Part shown: positions 1-7,059 of the stretch, one piece after another
How the letters are laid out: each line of letters opens with the position of its first letter
How positions within the stretch are numbered: the first letter of the stretch is position 1
DNA from: an uncultured Gemmatimonadota bacterium
GTDB taxonomy: Bacteria; Gemmatimonadota; Gemmatimonadetes; Gemmatimonadales; Gemmatimonadaceae
Direction: 5' to 3'
Assembly (NCBI GenBank): GCA_946479015.1
Contig: CAMLEQ010000038.1
Location: 1 to 15,166, forward strand
Length of the DNA: 15,166 nucleotides
Made by a program: the position numbers and the translations under genes
The notes under the pieces: generated by a model
The model's input: the letters and a program-made list of their open reading frames with translations, nothing else
The model's database searches: none
Told to the model about the DNA's origin: nothing

Positions 1-350
1 AGGCCGCGCTCCAGGCGGGGGATGTCACCACGTGGCTGGCGAAGCTCAACCACCTGCGTGAGACGGCGATCGTGCCGGCGCTTCCGGACACGACCGATCC
101 GGGGACGCCCGACGCGCGCGTCGACCTCACCTTCCGCGAGCGCGCCTTCTGGCTCTTCCTCACGGCGCACCGGCAGGGAGACCTGCGGCGCCTCGTCAGG
201 CAGTACGGGCGCCAGCCGAACGAGGTATTCCCCGTCGGGCCGTACCGCGGCGTCAGCGGCAGCTACGGCGCGGACGTGACGCTCCCCATCCCGGCGGAAG
301 AGATCATCGGCAATCCGAACTTCCACGGCTGCATGAGCCGCGGCGCCTGA
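1..350 (+). CDS. SusD/RagB-like outer-membrane nutrient-binding protein, C-terminal end (5' partial)
   Basis: Reading frame open from the left edge (first full codon at position 3) to a TGA at 348-350, giving the last 115 residues. The end of the protein carries the pattern I associate with SusD/RagB-like proteins of Gemmatimonadota and Bacteroidota: a helical stretch (RERAFWLFLTAHRQGDLRRL), then RQYGRQPNEVFPVGPYRG, a Gly/Tyr segment, and a closing 'P-I-P-x-E-E-x-x-x-N-P-N-F' tail. SusD proteins are surface lipoproteins that sit as a lid on a SusC TonB-dependent transporter and capture oligosaccharides or peptides; the SusC gene would be expected upstream, outside this window. Only 22 nt separate it from the next gene, so it is probably the upstream part of the same operon. 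Family assignment rests on C-terminal pattern recognition alone; the substrate cannot be told. Confidence 0.75.
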   Translation, partial: AALQAGDVTTWLAKLNHLRETAIVPALPDTTDPGTPDARVDLTFRERAFWLFLTAHRQGDLRRLVRQYGRQPNEVFPVGPYRGVSGSYGADVTLPIPAEEIIGNPNFHGCMSRGA

Positions 351-372
351 CCCCCATCACACGGCGACATTC

Positions 373-1491
373 ATGGACGCTCGTTTGCTCTCCCGACTGC
401 GGCGCGGCTCGACAGTGCTCCGGCTGTGCTGCCTGACGTCGCTCGCCGCGGCACTCGGCTGCGGCTCCGACCCCGCCGCGCCGACGCCGGTCCAGGAGGG
501 GTCGCACCTCTACTGGGCGCTCGCGCTCGACCAGCACGCGATCAATCTCTCGACCGTCGCGCCGTACGACACTGTGCGGATCACGGCGACCCCACTCGGT
601 TCCACCGGCGGGCCGCTCCCGGATGCGGCGGCGCCCACCTACCGCTCCGGTGATCCGGAGCGGCTCCAGGTGACTGCCGACGGCGTTCTCCACGCGATCG
701 GCTCCGGCGCCGCGATCCCGGTGATCGCCGAGCTCACGATGGGGAACATCAAGCACACCGACACGGCGCTGGTCGACATCACCACCGACTCCGCGCCGCC
801 GATGCTCGGATCGTTCAGCATCCACCCTCTCGCCGGCGACAGCGCGATCTGGGAAGCGAACCGGCTCGAGGACTTCCCATTGCGCGGTCCGCTGATGATC
901 ACGCCGCACGACGCGGACGGGAACCCCATCCCGAGGATCGCCGTCTATTTCGCATCCTCGGACACGACGGTGGCGACCATCAATCGCCAGACCGGTGAGC
1001 TGAACGGCCTTCGCCCGGGACAGATCACGATCACCGCCAGCACCACCGCCTACGGCGTCGTGCGAGCCGACACGCTCCCGTTCACGATCACCATGCCCAC
1101 GGTGATGGCCATCTTCGCCGTGCCCACGAACCCCGACGCGCCGGATGCGGACATCGTCTTCCAGCCGAAGTCCGTGACGATCGCCGCCGGCGGCACGGTA
1201 CTGTTCGCCCGCGGCATCTTCTCGGCGATCGAGATCACCTTCGACGACACGACGAACGTGGCCGAAGATCACCTGTTCTGCTACTGCGGGTCGGGGAACA
1301 TCTCCACGTTCGGCGGGGACACGCTCGATCCCTTCGCCAACGGCGTGCGCGCTCGGAGCTTTCCGGTCCCCGGTACCTACGTCTTTCACACGAGCGAGTT
1401 GGGCGGGGCCACCGGTTCTGTCGTCGTCGAGCCGCCCCCGGCGAGCGCCCGGCGCGCGCGCGACGGCGTGACGGTGGAGGGTGAGCGATGA
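373..1491 (+). CDS. Putative lipoprotein with Ig-like (Big2) region and degenerate cupredoxin-like C-terminal domain
   Basis: 372 aa. The N-terminus has Arg residues, a hydrophobic stretch and Cys30 in the context AALGC-GSD, a relaxed lipobox, so it is probably a lipoprotein of the outer envelope. Residues about 140-240 look like a bacterial Ig-like (Big2-type) domain: VYFASSDTTVATI, then LNGLRPGQITITAS. Residues about 259-353 follow the plastocyanin/cupredoxin layout (VTIAAGGTVLF ... ITFDD ... PGTYVFHTSELGGATGSVVV). At the places where a blue copper site has His and then Cys-His-Met, this protein has Ile, Thr, Leu and Ala. It does carry a C-Y-C pair (Cys303, Cys305). The ATG at 373 has no strong ribosome-binding site, but it gives a complete signal peptide. 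The stop overlaps the next start (ATGA, 1488-1491). Binding partner or ligand unknown; it may serve the preceding SusD-type protein or the TldD/E pair. Confidence 0.85.
   Translation: MDARLLSRLRRGSTVLRLCCLTSLAAALGCGSDPAAPTPVQEGSHLYWALALDQHAINLSTVAPYDTVRITATPLGSTGGPLPDAAAPTYRSGDPERLQVTADGVLHAIGSGAAIPVIAELTMGNIKHTDTALVDITTDSAPPMLGSFSIHPLAGDSAIWEANRLEDFPLRGPLMITPHDADGNPIPRIAVYFASSDTTVATINRQTGELNGLRPGQITITASTTAYGVVRADTLPFTITMPTVMAIFAVPTNPDAPDADIVFQPKSVTIAAGGTVLFARGIFSAIEITFDDTTNVAEDHLFCYCGSGNISTFGGDTLDPFANGVRARSFPVPGTYVFHTSELGGATGSVVVEPPPASARRARDGVTVEGER
1476..1480 (+). promoter_or_regulatory. Ribosome-binding site of the TldD-like gene
   Basis: GGAGG lies inside the end of the lipoprotein gene, 7 nt before the ATG at 1488. 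With the ATGA stop/start overlap, it supports both the chosen start and translational coupling. Confidence 0.7.
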
Positions 1492-3092
1492 GCGTCACCA
1501 GGCGCGACTTCCTCAAGGCCGGCGCGGCGGCGGCGTCGCTCGCCGCGCTTCCGCGCCCGCTGCTCGCCGCCGCCCGACCCGCTCGCGTGCAGGCGCCGGC
1601 GATCACCGACGCCGACGTCCGCGAGCTGGCCATGCGCGCGCTCGATGCGGCGCGGAGCGCTGGCGCCGCGTATGCCGACGTGCGGCTCACGCACGGCTAC
1701 CACAGGCAGTTCGCGGCGCGTGGCTATTCCGACTCCGAGACGATGGAGGTCGGCGTCCGCGCGCTCGTGCAAGGGTACTGGGGATTCGCGAGCGGTCCCG
1801 TCTGGACGCCGGACGAGATGGCGCGCCTCGGGCGGGAAGCGTACCACCAGGCGAAGACCAACGCGCTCGGCAAGACGCGCGTGGTCGACCTGGCGCCCAC
1901 TCCCGTCGTCGCCAACGGACACTGGGCGACGCCCGTGGAGGTCGACCCGCTCCGGATCTCGCCGTTCGAGGTCATGGACTACCTGGCGAGCCTGGACATC
2001 TACACGACCAGGTTGGACTCCCGCGCATTCAACGGCAACAACAGTTGCACGTTCACCTGGCAGGAGAAGGCGTTCGCGTCCAGCGAGGGGAGCTACTGCA
2101 CGCAGCGACTGTGCACGGGCGAGGGGAACCTCACGATTCTGCTGGAAGACAAGAAGATCGGACGCCGGGTGGATCGGCCGCTCGACCTGCTGACGGTGTC
2201 GAGCATGGGCTGGGAGCTCTACCGCGGGCAGCCGGTGCGCGAGTCGATCCGCCGCATCGTCGAGGAGCTGAAGGAGGACATCAAGCTCCCGATCAAGCCG
2301 GTGGACGTGGGGCGCTACGACGCCGTGATCGACGCCTGGAGCGTGGCCAAGCTCCTCGATGAGACGATCGGCCGGGCGACGGAGCTCGACCGGGCGCTCG
2401 GCTACGAGGCGAACGCCGGCGGAACGAGCTACATCAACGCGCCGCTCGACATGGTCGGAAGCTACCAGGCCGGCGCGCCGGTGCTCCACGTCACCGCCGA
2501 GCGCTCCGCACCCGGGGGCGCGGCCACCGTGAAGTGGGACGACGAGGGTGTGGTGCCTGACGAATTCACCCTCGTGAAGGATGGCGTGCTGGCCGACATG
2601 CAGACCACGCGGGAGAGCGCGCGCTGGCTCGCGCCGTACTACGCGCGCCGCGGCGTTCCCGTGCGCTCGCACGGCTGCGCGACCGCCGATTCGGCGATCG
2701 ATGCTCCGCTGCAGCAGCCCCCCAATCTCACGATGCGGCCGGGGCGGGAGGCGCTCGACTTCGATGCCATGGTGGCCGGGCTCGACAGCGGGATCGCCGT
2801 CAGGGAGCTGAAGGCGGACATGGACTTCCAGAACCTGAACGGGCTCGGCACGGGGCGGTTCTACGAGGTGAAGAAGGGGAAGCGCGTGGCGCTCATCAAC
2901 CAGGCGGGGGTGCTCTTCCGCGCCCCCGAGCTGTGGAAGGGGATACACGCGCTCGGCGGTTCGGCGAGCGCGCACCGGTTCGGGAGATACACGAGGAAGG
3001 GTGAGCCGGAGCAGTTCGCCGCGCACAGCGTGACGGCCGTCCCCACCGTCTTCAAGCAGCTCACCCTCATCGACCCGCAGAGGAAAGCATGA
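1488..3092 (+). CDS. Tat-exported TldD-family protein with altered metal site
   Basis: 534 aa. It opens with a twin-arginine signal (SVTRRDFLK) and a hydrophobic Ala/Leu run to about residue 36, so it is expected to cross the inner membrane folded. The rest is a TldD/PmbA-family peptidase: N-terminal domain about 40-270, C-terminal domain about 280-530, with ELDRALGYEANAGGTS (299-314), the DDEG-V-P segment (351-357) and KGEPEQ (504-509). Active TldD proteins bind zinc with an HExxxH motif plus a distal Cys. Here the motif reads D291-E292-T-I-G-R296, and the Cys position just before KGEP is Thr502. The glutamate survives but all three ligands are gone. The codons (GAT, CGG, ACG) sit in a clean frame, so this is not a frameshift artefact. 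It overlaps both neighbours by 4 nt. TldD/E heterodimers cleave small or unfolded peptides and mature some RiPPs; this copy is probably non-proteolytic, or uses another mechanism. Confidence 0.9.
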   Translation: MSVTRRDFLKAGAAAASLAALPRPLLAAARPARVQAPAITDADVRELAMRALDAARSAGAAYADVRLTHGYHRQFAARGYSDSETMEVGVRALVQGYWGFASGPVWTPDEMARLGREAYHQAKTNALGKTRVVDLAPTPVVANGHWATPVEVDPLRISPFEVMDYLASLDIYTTRLDSRAFNGNNSCTFTWQEKAFASSEGSYCTQRLCTGEGNLTILLEDKKIGRRVDRPLDLLTVSSMGWELYRGQPVRESIRRIVEELKEDIKLPIKPVDVGRYDAVIDAWSVAKLLDETIGRATELDRALGYEANAGGTSYINAPLDMVGSYQAGAPVLHVTAERSAPGGAATVKWDDEGVVPDEFTLVKDGVLADMQTTRESARWLAPYYARRGVPVRSHGCATADSAIDAPLQQPPNLTMRPGREALDFDAMVAGLDSGIAVRELKADMDFQNLNGLGTGRFYEVKKGKRVALINQAGVLFRAPELWKGIHALGGSASAHRFGRYTRKGEPEQFAAHSVTAVPTVFKQLTLIDPQRKA

Positions 3093-4546
3093 GCAGGCAC
3101 CGCGACCGACCGTACCGGCTGGGGGCAACGGATGCGCCCCGGATCCTCTCGCGGGAGGAGTGCGACGCCATCGCCGAGCGCGTGTTCCGCTTCGCCCGCG
3201 GCCGCGGCAGCGACACGCGGGTGGGCATCTTCAGCTGGTGGCAGGGGGAGATGCGCTGGGGGCGCAACCGGGTGAGCCTCGCGAGCGACCGCCGCGACCT
3301 CAGGATCGAGATCTGGCGCGGCTCCCCATTCGGCTCGTACGGCAGCGCCACCACGAACCAGGTGGATGACGTGTCGCTGGAAGCCGCGGTGCGCGCCGCC
3401 GAGCGGGAGCTCGATCTGATGGAAGAGGATCCACCGGCGGCGTACCTCCCGCCGCTCCCCACGCTCGACGTCCCGAAGACCGCCATCTGGAGCGATGCCA
3501 CCGTCGGCCTGACGACGGAGGCGCGCGGCGAGATGGCGCGCGCGCTGGTCGATTCGGCGGAGGGGAAGGGGATGCTCTCCGCCGGGTACGCCGAGGTGCG
3601 TGCCGCCGCGAAAGCGGTGATCAGCTCCGAGATCCGTGCGGGGCGTCCCGCCATGTTCGAGACGCCGTACAGCGCCTGGACGCACGCGCAGTGCTCGATG
3701 ACCGTGCGCGATGCGACGGGGACCGGCTCGGGGTGGGCGGGGCTCTCCTCGTACGACTGGGGGAAGATCGACGCGCCGGCGCTCGCCGAGCGGGCGCTCG
3801 ACAAATGCCTGCGGTCGCGCAATCCCGTGGGGTTGGAGCCGGGGCGCTACACCGTGATCCTCGAGCCGCAGGCCGTCGCCGATCTGATCGAGCCGCTGGT
3901 GTACTGGCTCGGCGCACGCGAGAGGGCGGAATCGGGAAACGGCCCCTTCGTGCTCGGCTCCGACGACGCGCTGCACATCACGCGCACCAAGCTCGGGTTG
4001 AAGGTGGTGGATGAGCGCATCACCATCAGCCACGACTACGCCGATCCGGCGCTGGGCATCGTGCCCGAGGTCGGTGCGGGGAGCGCTCCCGTGTCCTGGA
4101 TCGATCACGGCGTGCTCTCCGCGCTGTCGTACTCGCGGGAGTACGGGCTGGGGATGCTCGGCGAGCAGTACGGGCTGCGCGGCACGACCGGATACCGGAT
4201 GAGCGGGGGGGAGAGCTCGATCGCCGAGATGATCCGGACCACCAAGCGCGGCCTGCTCGTCACGCGACTCTGGAACGTGGGGCAGTTCGATGAGAGCAGC
4301 GTGCTGTGCACGGGTCTCACGCGCGATGGCCTCTGGCTGATCGAGAACGGAAAGATCACGAAGCCAGTGAAGAACTTCCGCTTCACCGAGTCTCCGCTGT
4401 TCGTCCTGAACAGCATCGAGGCGTTGGGAACGCCGGTGCCCGTGTTCCGCCCAACGAGAAGCGGCTCGGGCGAGCTGACGCCGGCGATCGTGCCGCCGCT
4501 GAAGGCGCGGGACTTCAGCTTCACCTCTCTCGTGGATGCCGTCTGA
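3089..4546 (+). CDS. TldE/PmbA-like partner subunit
   Basis: 485 aa, TldD/PmbA family. The C-terminal half is characteristic: GTTGYRMSGGESSIAEMI, LLVTRLWNVGQFDESSVLCTGLTRDG, then IENGKITKPVKNFRF (about residues 370-435). The region matching the TldD HExxxH (EPQAVADLIEPLVYWLGARE, about 256-275) has no such motif, as is normal for TldE-type subunits. The ATG at 3089 is preceded by AGAGGA at 3079-3084 and overlaps the TGA of the upstream gene (ATGA), so the two are co-translated, as fits a heterodimer. There is no signal peptide. If the pair forms a complex it could ride through the Tat pore with the upstream protein (inference); otherwise the two end up in different compartments. With the partner's metal site lost, neither subunit has a recognisable catalytic motif. 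Confidence 0.88.
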   Translation: MSRHRDRPYRLGATDAPRILSREECDAIAERVFRFARGRGSDTRVGIFSWWQGEMRWGRNRVSLASDRRDLRIEIWRGSPFGSYGSATTNQVDDVSLEAAVRAAERELDLMEEDPPAAYLPPLPTLDVPKTAIWSDATVGLTTEARGEMARALVDSAEGKGMLSAGYAEVRAAAKAVISSEIRAGRPAMFETPYSAWTHAQCSMTVRDATGTGSGWAGLSSYDWGKIDAPALAERALDKCLRSRNPVGLEPGRYTVILEPQAVADLIEPLVYWLGARERAESGNGPFVLGSDDALHITRTKLGLKVVDERITISHDYADPALGIVPEVGAGSAPVSWIDHGVLSALSYSREYGLGMLGEQYGLRGTTGYRMSGGESSIAEMIRTTKRGLLVTRLWNVGQFDESSVLCTGLTRDGLWLIENGKITKPVKNFRFTESPLFVLNSIEALGTPVPVFRPTRSGSGELTPAIVPPLKARDFSFTSLVDAV

Positions 4547-6102
4547 TGCGAATCCGGGAACTGTGGCCGGCACGCGCGCTCGCGCGGCGCGCGCCGTGGC
4601 TGGCGGCGGTGGCGATGGTGGTGTGTTCCACGGGCGCGAGCGCGCAGACGCGCTTCGTGCTCGCGGACACCACGGTGGACGTGGGGAAGTACACCACGGT
4701 GGAGGAGTGCGCGGCGGCCGTCCTTCGGGTGAAGCATGGGATGGAGCGACACGAGCGGAAGGTCGTCTGGAAGGACACGCTGCCGTTCGATCCGCGCGAC
4801 GTGATGGCGCCGCTGCCGGAGGCGACGATCGCGACGGCCCGGCGGTGCACGGCGCGCTACGCGGCGGCGACCGTCCCCGTGACGGACTTCGCGATCCTGT
4901 TTCCGCTCTACCTCATCGCCGATCGCGACGCGGACGCGGCCACGCTGGCGAAGCGCCGACTCGCCGCCATCTCCACCGCGCGCGGTACGAAGCCGGCGCC
5001 GTCGCCCGCCGCGGCGGCGAAGGAGGAGCGCACGGCGGTGCTCGACAGCGTCTTCACCTTCTACATGGACGCGCAGCCGGCACGCGTCTCCCCGGCCGAG
5101 TCGCTCGTGGTCGCCTTCGACCGGTCGGTCCCTCGACCGCTCCAAGCGGGCGACGTGCACGAGCTGCTGAAGATGTACGGCATGCTGGGCAATCAGGCGG
5201 CCAAGATCATGGACAGCACCACTCTGAAGGCCAGAGGGGCGCGAGCGGTCGCCCTGGTGGACTCGCTCTCCCCCGGCGAGCTGGAGGTGCTCAAGGACAA
5301 GTTCGGGGAGGACGGCGCAGGGTGGAAGGCGACGTTCCTGGGGATGCACATGATGCAGGCCGGCCTCGGAGTGATGCTCGACAGCCTGCGCCGGAGCACG
5401 GCGGCGTTCGCGGCGTACATGGGGGGGCTGTGGACCGAGTCGACCGGCGAGCGTCCCGAGGCGTCCGAGTACCCTATCGGCAAGACGGCGCCCCGGCTGG
5501 TGGGGAATCTCCTGTCAGGCAAGGACAGCGCCGCGGGTCCGCCGCGCCCGGTCCCCGGCAAGGTGAACCTGGTCGTCTTCGTCGACGGGATGTGCACGGA
5601 CGTGGTGCCGCTTCCCCCGCCGTATCATCTCGTCACGAACGTGCAGCACTGCTACGAGGACATGTCCGAGCTCCGCAGACTCGCGGCGCGCTTCCCGGCA
5701 CTCGAGATCACGCTCGTGGATCGGACGCGCGGCTCGTACATGTACCTCCACCCGCAGAGCGCGGCCGAGGAGGCCTCGCTGATCGCGAAGTCGCTCGAGG
5801 CGCACCGCGTACCCGGCACGCCGGTGATCAGCGCCTCCGCGTTCCTGCGCGTCGCCGCCCCGGATCGCCGGCTGATCCCGAAGACCGAACAGCCGAACTT
5901 CACGGCGTACCAGTTCGGGAAGATCTTCGTGCCCGGGGGCGGTCAGTCGCTGCTCGTGGATCAGGATGGGGTCATCGTGTTCTCGGGGATCGGAACATCC
6001 GCGGAGTCCGACTGGATCTCGAGCCAGATGATCGGCATCCTGCTCGCGCGGCAGACCGCGAGTGCCGGAGCGGACCGGTCCGCGCCAGCGTCACCCCGCT
6101 GA
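4546..6102 (+). CDS. Secreted protein with C-terminal thioredoxin-like fold, no CxxC
   Basis: 518 aa. I chose the ATG at 4546 although the frame is open upstream: it overlaps the preceding stop by one base (TGATG) and yields a clean signal peptide, Arg-rich then hydrophobic, with likely cleavage at ASA|Q around residue 33/34. Residues about 35-300 are helical and not recognised. Residues about 308-500 resemble a thioredoxin/AhpC-like domain: IGKTAPRL entry, GKVNLVVFVDGMC strand (339-350), a helix DMSELRRLAARFP, ITLVDRT, a Pro-rich turn VPGTPVIS and a final strand QSLLVDQDGVIVFSGIG. The usual CxxC is absent: Cys350 is followed by TDVV, and the next Cys is 369. It could hold a substrate, act through one cysteine, or be structural. 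Last gene of the operon. Confidence 0.75.
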   Translation: MRIRELWPARALARRAPWLAAVAMVVCSTGASAQTRFVLADTTVDVGKYTTVEECAAAVLRVKHGMERHERKVVWKDTLPFDPRDVMAPLPEATIATARRCTARYAAATVPVTDFAILFPLYLIADRDADAATLAKRRLAAISTARGTKPAPSPAAAAKEERTAVLDSVFTFYMDAQPARVSPAESLVVAFDRSVPRPLQAGDVHELLKMYGMLGNQAAKIMDSTTLKARGARAVALVDSLSPGELEVLKDKFGEDGAGWKATFLGMHMMQAGLGVMLDSLRRSTAAFAAYMGGLWTESTGERPEASEYPIGKTAPRLVGNLLSGKDSAAGPPRPVPGKVNLVVFVDGMCTDVVPLPPPYHLVTNVQHCYEDMSELRRLAARFPALEITLVDRTRGSYMYLHPQSAAEEASLIAKSLEAHRVPGTPVISASAFLRVAAPDRRLIPKTEQPNFTAYQFGKIFVPGGGQSLLVDQDGVIVFSGIGTSAESDWISSQMIGILLARQTASAGADRSAPASPR

Positions 6103-6170
6103 GCGCGCCGCTGGGGTAGGAGTTTCCGGGGCGCGCCGCGCGGCAACAGCCGCGTGCGGGCCGGTACGAG

Positions 6171-6202
6171 AGAGGGCGCCGTCCAGTAGGGCGGCGCCCT
6201 CT
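6171..6202 (+). terminator. Likely transcription terminator hairpin after the TldD/E operon
   Basis: Perfect 11-bp stem (AGAGGGCGCCG at 6171-6181 with CGGCGCCCTCT at 6192-6202) around a 10-nt loop, 68 nt after the last stop of the operon. Only a two-T tail follows, so it is less than a classical intrinsic terminator. A weaker hairpin (6137-6144 with 6149-6156, loop AACA, one G-T pair) lies just before it. Confidence 0.6.
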
Positions 6203-6258
6203 TGCCATGCGGCGCGCGCGCGCCGATCGTGCGAGCCCACGCGCAACGGTAGGGCGGC

Positions 6259-7032
6259 ATTCGCGGCGCGTTCGTCCGTACCTGGCTCGCGGTCGCCGGC
6301 GCGCTCGTGGTGGCGTTCCCGCTGGCCGGTCGCGCTCAGGGCACCGGCGTGCAGCCGTCGCCGTCCGCCTGGCGAGCGCCACTCGCCGTCGGCGCCACGC
6401 TCGGCCTTGCCGCGCTCGGCGAGCTCGGTCGGGCGAACGGGCACAGCGGGACGGCGACGGGCTGGCGGAGCACGCAGCCGTACTACAAGCGGTACGCGCA
6501 CGGCGTCGCGGCGTTCGCGCTCACGGACGTGGGCGTGGACATGGGGCTCGCGCCGTGGCGGAGCGCGTCGGCCGTGTGCGCCGCGGGCGTGGCGTACGAG
6601 ATGGTCCAGGGCCACGTGTCGCGCCTCGACATCGCGACCGACTGCACCGCGGCGCTGCTCGACGTCCTGTGGCGGGCCGCCATCCCCGGGAGCCGCGGCG
6701 CGGCGCCCCGTCCCGCCCTCTTCCTCGGCGCGGTGGCGGCCGGGCTCGTGGTCGTGAAGGTGTCGGGCGTGGACCGCGATCGTGGAGGATACCGCGACAC
6801 CTTCGACGATGTCGCGCAATTCAACATGCCGGCCGTGCGCGCCGTGTCCGCGTTCGCCGTGGCGCGCGCCGGCACGCGGCTCGGCGCGCCGGCGTGGGCC
6901 GCGGCGACGGCGACGTGCGCGGCGGGGACGTTCCTGGAACGGGGCGGCCGCGCGCGCGCCGTGGCACTGCAGAGCACCTGCCTGGGCGCTGGCGCGAGCC
7001 TGCTCTGGCGCGCGCTGCGGCGCGCGCGATGA
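6259..7032 (+). CDS. Hypothetical exported or membrane protein; start codon probably ATT
   Basis: From the first conventional start, GTG at 6307, the protein is 241 aa but begins in the middle of a signal peptide. Reading upstream in the same frame to the TAG at 6250-6252 gives (M)RGAFVRTWLAVAGALVVAF-PLAGRA|QG, an excellent signal peptide, whose only start-like codon is ATT at 6259; an AGGG-rich stretch lies just before it. I therefore annotate 257 aa from 6259; the conservative call is 6307-7032. The mature part has several hydrophobic segments (about 40-57, 80-96, 153-169, 211-225, 238-250) and a YEMVQGHVSRLD motif (113-124) faintly like small VanZ-like/DUF2279 envelope proteins. That resemblance is weak, so no function is assigned. 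It converges on kaiC with only 27 nt between the stops. Confidence 0.65.
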   Translation: MRGAFVRTWLAVAGALVVAFPLAGRAQGTGVQPSPSAWRAPLAVGATLGLAALGELGRANGHSGTATGWRSTQPYYKRYAHGVAAFALTDVGVDMGLAPWRSASAVCAAGVAYEMVQGHVSRLDIATDCTAALLDVLWRAAIPGSRGAAPRPALFLGAVAAGLVVVKVSGVDRDRGGYRDTFDDVAQFNMPAVRAVSAFAVARAGTRLGAPAWAAATATCAAGTFLERGGRARAVALQSTCLGAGASLLWRALRRAR

Positions 7033-7059
7033 CTCCCCGGGACGCGCCGCGGTGTGCCC

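Noticed and set aside
1386..3128. Long minus-strand open frame opposite the TldD-like gene, and similar ones at 2861-4573 and 9070-11052
   Set aside because: Arg/His/Gly/Pro-rich translations without any family motif, lying exactly opposite well-supported genes; typical high-GC shadows.
4306..4545. N-terminal extension of the thioredoxin-like gene inside the TldE-like gene
   Set aside because: The ATG at 4546 gives a signal peptide and a TGATG junction; the upstream part is an overlapping shadow frame.
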